A stretch of DNA of 64,000 nucleotides from Mermis nigrescens (Eukaryota > Nematoda > Enoplea > Mermithida > Mermithidae), in assembly GCA_036768485.1 (NCBI GenBank), contig JAVLUZ010000760.1, forward strand, positions 113,597 to 177,596, written 5' to 3'. A model generated the notes under the pieces. That model was not told the origin of the DNA. It ran no database searches and was given only the letters and a program-made list of their open reading frames with translations. Of this stretch, positions 56,593-64,000 are shown one piece after another; position 1 is the stretch's first letter, and every line of letters begins with the position of its first letter. Both the position numbers and the translations under genes were made by a program.

Positions 56593-56740
56593 TCTTAGGT
56601 AGCGCGTTAGCGCGTACCTATAATATACTTGGGTACCCCCAACACCTGTGCACCCCCCTACAGCTATAACGGGACACTTCTGGAAGGTGCGGTTTTTTTT
56701 AAAAGAAAGATAATAAAAAAATTCGCTGCCCGTGTTTTTT
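56593..56740. repeat. Dispersed repeat, copy 2
   Basis: TAGGTAGCGCGTTAGCGCGT, then ACCTATAATATACTTGG and AAGGTGCGGTTTTTTTT. Matches 52595-52740 with an extra C-rich stretch. Confidence 0.72.
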
Positions 56741-58935
56741 TGTTTTTCTTGAAACTCAAAATTGACTGTGTAAAGAAGGTGTAAAGTTTTTGTGTAACGT
56801 TATAACATAGGACAAATTTTGGGACCTTTTTACTGCGGCATGTGGACAACTGAGTATTGATGACTCGAAGGATTGAACAGGATAGGATAATAGAGGGATG
56901 AATTCTTCAGATGACACTTTTTTTGTTTTTTGAAATTCGCATTAGTTATCGAATGGCAGTGTAAAGAGTGCGAAAATCTGGGGGTGAAAAAGCACTTTTT
57001 GGTCGAGTTTTCAACCTGCCTATGTCCGATACTAACTCCGGTTATGAGTTTTTTAAAATGTTTTCTGACAGAAATGTAGAGCGGATCAAGGGCTACATTC
57101 TGCATATAAGCAAAGTCTTCTATGCTCTATGGTGAGTTAGATCCTGGGGTTTAAAGTTTACACTCTAGTGGATGGTGTAAAAAAACGGATTTTAACTAAG
57201 ATTTCTCTGCCAAATTTTTCCGCTTATGAGTCAGTGTAAATCGAAGACAGCATTAATAAAGTGCCTCTCAGGGGCTAAACATCGCAGCAAACCGCATTTA
57301 AAAAAACGCAATATTGAGTTATTTATGGGGGTGTAAAGTTCGAAATCAGAGGTAAAAAATGGGCGAAAAAACACGTTTTTTACGAAGTTTGATTGATAAA
57401 TCATACCAAATAATTTTTGCAACAGAATTTTTGGCACACAGGAATGTACTACGATTTAAAAGCTACAAATTGTACCAAACCGAATTTCTTTAAACTCAAT
57501 GGGGAGTTCGGTACGGAATTTTAAAGTTTACAGTGTTCTAAATGATGGAAAATACGTTTTTGTTGCGTTTTTTGTTCGCCACTTTCTCCGTCCAGAAGTC
57601 GGGATAAGTCTAATAGAATAAAAATAAAGTGCTTTATATCGGATGCATGTCAAAGCAAATTGTCTATACATTAATATTTAGCGAGTGTAAAGTCAAAAAT
57701 TTGGAGTTTAAAATGCGTTTCTGTCTTGTTTTTTCTGCCTGCTTCTCCGGTTACGAGTCAGGGACACGTTTATCAAGTCTAGAAATGGACCAGGAACCAA
57801 ATTTGATATGCCAGTCTGGCACATATGTTTACACTCTACGGTGTTGTAAAGTAGTTTACACCAATTGTTAGTTTGCCCATAGAACATTATGTAGACTTAA
57901 TTTTTTCATAAATATTAATCGTAATATCGGAACAATATCAAAATTACGAATCTGACTAAAATCTTCTTTACACTAGGTGTTTACATGAAGTTTACACTAC
58001 ATATGTATTTATCTTCGTTTTTGAGCATTCCAGAAACCTAATTTTTTCCTGGAGTCTAGAAGTTTTCAAAGGATCAAATGTGAGACGTCACGTAGGTGCG
58101 TTTGTTTACATCCAACAGTGATGTAAAGTAGTTTACACTCATTGTTTATATGTCCTCAGACCATTGTAGAGACATAATTTTTTCATGAATGTTGATCATA
58201 ATATCCGAGTAATTTTTTACACTGCATGTTAGCCTTTGTTCTAGAGCATTGCAAAAACCGAAATTTTTTCCTGAGATATAAAAATTTACAGGGAATGAAA
58301 TATATACGTCAGTTGGGCGCGCTTGCTTACACTCAGCAGTATTGCAAAGTGGTTTAAACCTAATGTTTATTGTCTTTAAAACATTATGGACTCATTTTTA
58401 AATAAATGTTGAAAGTAATATGGGAGCAATATCAAAATTACGAATCCGACTAAAATATTCTTTACGCTATGTGTTTGTGTAAAGTTTACATTACGTGTTA
58501 ACCTTAATTCGATAGACTTGCAGAGACTTTGTAACTGAAGTCAAGAAATTTTCAAGGATTCATATGTGAGACATCAATTAAGTGAGTTTGTTTACCCTCA
58601 AAAGTAATCTAAAGTGATTTAAAAATTATGTTCAAGTGTCCTTAGATCATTGAAGAGATGTAATTTTGTCTTAAATGGGTTGCATTAAAGTTAAATCCTT
58701 CTTAGCCGTGTTTATAATATGTTTCACAAAATCTTGCACATGGAGAGCTATCGTTTAATTGATGTAAATTGCCTGCAAAAGTGGTTTAAAATGAACCAGC
58801 AATCACACTACTGTGCACAGAAGTCGACAAAGATATGCAGCTTTATTGTAATCATGTACATTAATAAGCCGTAAACTGTTAGTATTCTCTACACCTAGTA
58901 GTTGTGTAAAGTTTGCACTATTCATTTGTTGTTAA
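56741..58935. repeat. Field of GTGTAAAG / TTTACACT motifs
   Basis: Dozens of GTGTAAAGT and TTTACAC motifs, often as AAAGTTTACAC, at irregular spacing. They sit inside degenerate ~160-200-bp blocks that also repeat AATATCAAAATTACGAATC (57940, 58427). The same motifs occur in the 473-bp array, so this looks like its decayed extension. No gene recognised. Confidence 0.65.
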
Positions 58936-59304
58936 TATGTAGTCTATACTACAAATTTATTTTACTACCAAATCAAAGCGTTAGTGTTCCTTACATTTGA
59001 TATTTGCGTGAAGTTTTTGAATTTTTGCCGAAAAACTTTGCCTTCTAATTTACCAACATCCCGCCTTTTCCATTTTCTTAAAGTTTAAAATCTTTTATAA
59101 GTCTCTTAATAATTTAATGGTAGGTTTTAACTTTAAGTTTCTCTTGGTTTACAACTCTCGCTTAGCAAGCTCATTTTTCAAAACTTTTTCATAGTGATCA
59201 GATTAGTCGCGTTTAGTTTGGAATTGGTGGACGGTCGTTATTTTATTACTCGGCTTAAATAAACCAAGTGACTATCTTTTGATTATTTTCTTTATCGCAA
59301 ATTC

Positions 59305-59396
59305 AAACACCCAATTTTCAATTTGAAAATTGACCCAATTTTCAATTTGAAAATTGATCCAATTTTCAATTTGAAAATTGAAAATTGGGTGTTTTC
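59305..59396. repeat. Palindromic 24-bp tandem repeat
   Basis: Three units of CCAATTTTCAATTTGAAAATTG, each self-complementary. The cluster is bounded by inverted AACACCCAATTTTCAA / TTGAAAATTGGGTGTT. Confidence 0.92.
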
Positions 59397-59698
59397 AATT
59401 TCAAAAGTCACAACACATTGTGCTTGTGTATTGATTGAGTGAGGATTTGCAATGTGAATTCGTTGGTTAAATATTTGTGCTTGATTATAAGTGAACTGCA
59501 CATTAAGAAGAAATAACTTAATGGAGTTTTAATTTGAAAATGGATGGTGTCAATAAGGTTGTCTTGTTTAAAAAGGATAATGCTGATGTTAAGAACAATA
59601 TTGTTTTCCGCGTTCTTGGACTGTTGTCATTATTGTGGCATATTACTGATTGTGTTTACTGACTGATGTACTGAAATCACGCTAATTAAAAGTAGTGT

Positions 59699-60464
59699 AC
59701 TAGCAAAGAAAAATGCTCCGATGGAACAAAAAAGATGAATATACTTGGAATTGTGGATTATTATGGATGTAAAAGGAGGGGACTAGGAAAAATCTACCTA
59801 AAGTCGGAAAATCTGCTAAAAATCACACTTTCTCTAAGCAACGCAAAAAATCGATGTATATTCTGCGGCCTCTAAAAAAGTGTCTTTTTTAAATAATGTT
59901 CGAAGTTTCAGATAAGAGTGTATAAACGTAATCTATCAAGGTTACTTTTTTAAATTGCTGGCACCTGATTGATAGAAAACTAAGAGGTATTGTATTTAAA
60001 GTTGTTTTATTTTGTTATGAGCATTATAGCAAGCAAAGCAGGAGCCGATTGATTAGTGCACACAATCGTTTCGGGCATGCTAGTGTATCTACATTTAGTC
60101 TGTTTCAAGTCAACTTACGCGTTTCCTACTGTTTTAAACCAACCATGTCTTCAATTGTCTTCGATGTTTGCTATTTCATTCAATTGGCTTGGAAGACTGT
60201 TAGTTTACTTAATATCATTTCCCATAGCTACTGCATAGCTAACGTGCTGCTGTTTCAATCATTGTTATGGTTGAATATTTATTTTAATCTGTTGGCCGCA
60301 GAATATACATCGATTTTTGCGTTGCTTAGAGAAAGTGTGATTTTTAGCAGATTTTCCGACTTTAGGTAGATTTTTCCTAGTCCCCTCCTTTTACATCCAT
60401 AATAATCCACAATTCCAAGTATATTCATCTTTTTTGTTCCATCGGAGCATTTTTCTTTGCTAGT
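59699..60464. mobile_element. Long-inverted-repeat element, family E copy 2
   Basis: ACTAGCAAAGAAAAATGCTC at 59699 and its complement ending at 60464. The arms are about 170 bp (59699-59872; 60297-60464) and nearly identical. The interior differs from copy 1, so only the arms define the family. Confidence 0.92.
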
Positions 60465-60629
60465 CTAAAATTGACTAAACGGTACATAATATAGGTGAAG
60501 AGTTGTTCATGCCCAAAAATGCATACCTTCAAGCAAGAGTCATGATAATGTTTGTTTGAAGAAATTAATTCTTGAGATAAATATATGGCTTTCATCGATC
60601 CGCCAAGATTATAATGTGATTAAAACTAA

Positions 60630-60690
60630 ATGATCCAACCAATTAACTAACCAACCAATTAGCCAACCAACTAAATGGCCAATTAAATCG
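60630..60690. repeat. CCAATTA-type simple repeat
   Basis: Imperfect run of AACCAATTAACTAACCAACC and ATTAGCCAACCAACTAAAT. Confidence 0.7.
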
Positions 60691-61299
60691 AGAAATTCAG
60701 GATTACGATGAATGATAACCAAAACGTCATTACAAGATCTTTACTTCATCCTTCGCTAAAGGTCGCGCCCATCCGAGCCTGCAACCTGAGTTTGTAGTTT
60801 TCACTCACAGTGATCTTCGACTAACTATTACATGCTAACAGTTTTCTGATATGTTAAAAACAAATAGAACCCAATAGAAAACTGAAGACATGCCTGAGAC
60901 AGATTACGCGAGAGATCGGTGCGAAGCGAAAAAAGTTTTTGAATTAGTGTCTATTTGCTGAACGGGAATGTTGAAAAATGCTAGCTCAAAAATGCCGCTC
61001 GTTATCCACTAAATTTTTTCTTGCTCGGCACTACTGGCCCCGCTGGGGCATTTTGCAGCTGCACACTTTACACCTGCCTACCGGGCCTGGCTAAAAAACG
61101 ACGGCTATACGTCAAAAACAATGGTTTGTGACGTTTCGGGCAATGCTCGTTTTTTTCTAACGTAAAAAAAATTCAAGAAACTTGAAAAAAATTTGAGTAC
61201 TCACTTACATAAATTAATCAAAATATGAGTTTTGCATGTAGGCCACCTATGTACATAGGTACATGAACATATGTATTTGTCCGCCCACATGTTGAAATA

Positions 61300-61920
61300 T
61301 ATAATAATAATAATATTTATTAGCCAATTACTACCGTAGAATGCAATAAACAATTACAATGGAAGAAGGATTTAACGAAAGATAATGTCGAAAGAACGAA
61401 AGAAAGTTTACAGCATAGCATAATAATGGCTGAGACGTATGTACAGGCGGATCGCGCTCACGTACCTACGCCCCTTGAGAAACTCATCTAAACAGAGTTT
61501 AGAAATCAAATCTTTAAACCGTTCAAAAGGTCTACAATCAACAATGCTTTGGGGCAAAGTATTCCAGATTCTGGCCGTCCTGTTTGCTAAGTCGTTTTTC
61601 CCAAGTCTAAATGAAATTTGCGGATATAAAGCTTTATATCACTTGCCGATCTGGTCCCTTCGGGTGCGAGTTCAAAAAAGTCTTCAAATGAAAGTACTGT
61701 CTCTTGATTATTCTAGAAGCAGAAGTGAGATCAAAATGAATATGCCGAGTTTCGAGTCTTTCAAGATTTAACAAACCCAACCGTTCATTGTAAGACAAGT
61801 CACCTTGTCGCCATAATATTCTTTTCGTAAATCACGCTGAACTTTTTCAATACAGTTAATATCTTTACTCAAATAAGGGTTCCAAACTATTGAGCTGTAC
61901 TCCAAAATGTTCTACTTCCT
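61300..61920 (-). pseudogene. Non-LTR (CR1-like) RT C-terminus and 3' end
   Basis: Minus-strand translation shows YSSIVWNPYLSKDINCIEKV, then QRDLRKEY. After a frameshift come RLGLLNLERLETRHIHFDL and, further on, RPFERFKDLISKLCLDEFLK. This is the C-terminus of a CR1-like ORF2. The 3' end is an ATT/AATAAT microsatellite at 61300-61320, the usual CR1 tail. Frameshifts and absence of the RT core mark it as a 5'-truncated dead copy. Confidence 0.8.
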
Positions 61921-61924
61921 CCCA

Positions 61925-62075
61925 CCGATGTGGTCCTATGAAAAATTGTCGACGAAGACAAGTACGATCTGTGATTCGTTTCCTTCGTCCCATCGTCGAC
62001 GAGACGATGATGTGCCCATCGTCGACGCGGAAAATGAGTGTTTTGTTTCCTTCATCCCCGTCCACGAAACGATGA
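61925..62075. repeat. CATCGTCGACGA repeats
   Basis: GACGATGATGTGCCCATCGT and related GTCGACGA/ACGATGATATG motifs recur. The sequence resumes with CCATCGTCGATGAAGACGAG at 62338, so the family B MITE at 62083 inserted into this repeat. Confidence 0.7.
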
Positions 62076-62082
62076 TATGTCC

Positions 62083-62337
62083 ATAGGTGGGCAGCACCAA
62101 AATTCTTGGAAGGCGACTGGTGCAAGATTTTTTAAAGGTCAAAAATGGTCTTAAAGATGGTGGTATGGCGAAAAAACACAGTTTTCCAACTTTTCTTATC
62201 GAGCACTATCCATTGGCATCAAAAAATCGCGAAAAAACAAAAAAAATTAAAAATTGAATTCGGGGGTTTTTAAGTTAGGGGGAAGAATTTGGCCTTCTGG
62301 GGATGTAACTCCCAACCCCCCACGCCCACTTGTGGTC
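62083..62337 (+). mobile_element. MITE family B copy
   Basis: CATAGGTGGGCAGCACCAAA at the left, CTATCCATTGGCATC in the middle and CCCACGCCCACTTGTGG at the right, as in the 46560 copy. Confidence 0.8.
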
Positions 62338-62370
62338 CATCGTCGATGAAGACGAGGACGATGCATTCTT

Positions 62371-64000
62371 GGGTTGCTTAAGCACAAGCAGACCGGTCAT
62401 GCTGTACATCAATGTTCGTGTCGATGACCTATCTTTTGTAAATGCAATAGTAGAGTATAGTGAGCGATCAACGAAATGTTAATTGAGAACCGCCACTTGA
62501 CTCTAGAAATAACGAGGTAAAAAATAACGCGACCGAGCGACTCATTTAGAATTCGTTTTTTCTCAAGTGCGCACATTATGAAGCAAAAATTTGACGACAT
62601 CTGACGCGTAATCTTACAATTTGTTACTGCTTTTTGCTTCTCGACGCCGTATAAAAAACGGATTTTGATTGAGCCGAATGGTCATACATCTATTATGTCG
62701 CAAAAACAAATAAGATCAAATTTATTTACATAATATCGAATTTTTGCTTTATTTGTCGGTGAAGCGCTGCGCAAAAAGCGATTTCTAAATGAGCCGCGGT
62801 CGCTGCCATCTAGCGTACAATGCTCGCTCACTATTCTTTACCGTTCCATGTACAAAAGATAGGTTTCCCGATTCTAAAAGTATGCCGTGTCACATTACAA
62901 TCCATAGTTTCTTATCATTTTATACAACTTTTGCAGAAAATTAATCATCAATCGGCAGTTTTGGGCTCATTTTTTCATGGTTACCCCCTGGCAAAATTAA
63001 GGATGTTAATCTAAACTTTTCGTAAGAGTGCTTCAAATCGACTAAAAACTCAATTATACATGTAAATTTTTAAGATGTTTTAAAGTTTATACAGTTTATA
63101 CTTGCCGAAGTATAATTTAATATAGACATCTTGATCAGAGAAGCTTTCTGGTTGACTTCTTCCAGACTGAGCTGACCGTAGCAATGATCGCGTCATCTGT
63201 ATGCCTATGATTTTTATTTAAATTTAAATGTCCAAAATGAATGCAATACGCACATAAATGCATGCAAGTGTGCACCTTAATTTGTACATATAGGCACCTA
63301 AACCTACATAAAGCAGGTGGACCTCTACCCGTGCGTGCGTGCTAATTGCGTCACATTTATTTTACTGAGCTTAATAGCGTAATATAGCTTTGCTTTAAAA
63401 AATACTGGTATATTTACACGTTGGCTACTGTATTCATTGAATACAGACCGGACTTCTGTGATCAATTTATACGGAAAATTGTTCATAAATGGCTCAATCA
63501 CCAAAAAGTGACAATGAGTAAGCGACGCGCTTTTCACTTTCATCTCAATTTTCGGGCGCGCGTATCTATATAGTAGGTGCACATATTACACGCATTTTAC
63601 TGAGCGATTCCGAGAATGCTGTTTAGTAAAATTGTGTTGACCTTGAAAGATAAAAGCGAAAAGGCATCTGTGTCATTAAAGAAGTTTTACGAGTTCCCGC
63701 TAAATGTTTTTTTTCAGCAGAACATCATTCAAAATTGGACTTATTATTCTAGCTCGCGGGTCAACGATGCGCACCAATAATTGAGTCTGTTTTTTGACAC
63801 GACTGGCGTAAACGATAGCAAAATAGCCTGCGTACAGTTTCGTCAGTCAATGTGGACAGACGGTATTTCGGGTGTACGTATTTTGGATTGGCTTTGTTTG
63901 GTCGGTTCACCATACATTATACCGCGTGTTGCGGACGTTGTATATTTTGAACGCGCTTGGTTGTATTACGCGTGGTTTTATCGATTTTGCATTATTTCAT
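62371..64000. other. Right end of window, no gene recognised
   Basis: AT-rich sequence with short open frames lacking recognisable motifs. An upstream part of the next gene could lie here, but I see no support for it. Confidence 0.45.

Noticed and set aside
1..64000. CRISPR arrays, bacterial operons, phage or viral genes
   Set aside because: No regular direct repeat-spacer pattern, no ribosome-binding-site gene clusters and no viral structural or replication motif; the spliced metazoan genes rule out a prokaryotic source.
1..64000. tRNA and rRNA genes
   Set aside because: No segment was found with convincing A and B boxes in a cloverleaf or with rRNA core sequence; a covariance-model scan would be decisive.

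Overview
This window is eukaryotic and most likely from an invertebrate animal. It is AT-rich. Two intron-rich, metazoan-type genes lie head to tail on the + strand, and nearly everything between and inside their exons is transposon-derived. There is no sign of a prokaryotic operon, CRISPR array or phage. The ORF1/ORF2 relics are CR1-like, and the codon-rich exons sit as GC islands in AT-rich introns. I lean weakly towards a nematode, possibly an enoplean such as a mermithid, but the sequence alone does not settle this.

Layout. 1-6.0 kb: wreckage of several CR1-like non-LTR retrotransposons on both strands, one of them split by a 789-bp hAT-type MITE. 6.78-23.6 kb: a complete PUM3/penguin (Puf6 family) gene. 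Its 12 exons have phases that chain without a break from ATG to stop (622 codons plus stop). Intron 2 holds a 3.9-kb hAT-like insertion and intron 9 a foldback element. 23.6-27.9 kb: intergenic, largely one MITE-like element split by a 2.56-kb hAT-like element with a perfect 8-bp target duplication. 27.9-50.8 kb: an FCHO (F-BAR plus mu-homology domain) gene in 17 recognised exons. Exons 1-13 and 15-17 chain in phase. Exon 14 is clear by homology, but its phase is one base short on each side. Several MITE families and a 3.19-kb hAT-like element sit in its introns. 50.8-64 kb: no host gene recognised. This part holds a ~473-bp tandem array interrupted by a hAT relic with transposase remains, two long-inverted-repeat elements, a wide field rich in GTGTAAAG/TTTACAC motifs, a CR1-like 3' end and further MITEs.

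How it works together. PUM3 is a nucleolar RNA-binding protein of large-subunit ribosome biogenesis. FCHO is an early clathrin-coated-pit nucleator that binds curved membrane and recruits AP-2 partners. They share no pathway, so their adjacency is probably incidental. The clearest biology beyond the two genes is the density and nesting of hAT-type elements. At least seven TIR families can be delimited, and six have at least one copy with an 8-bp target duplication matching at 7 or 8 positions. Also notable is a small GC-rich hairpin (core GGCGCTTCGCGCC) scattered through several unrelated-looking repeats. No new protein-coding system was found.
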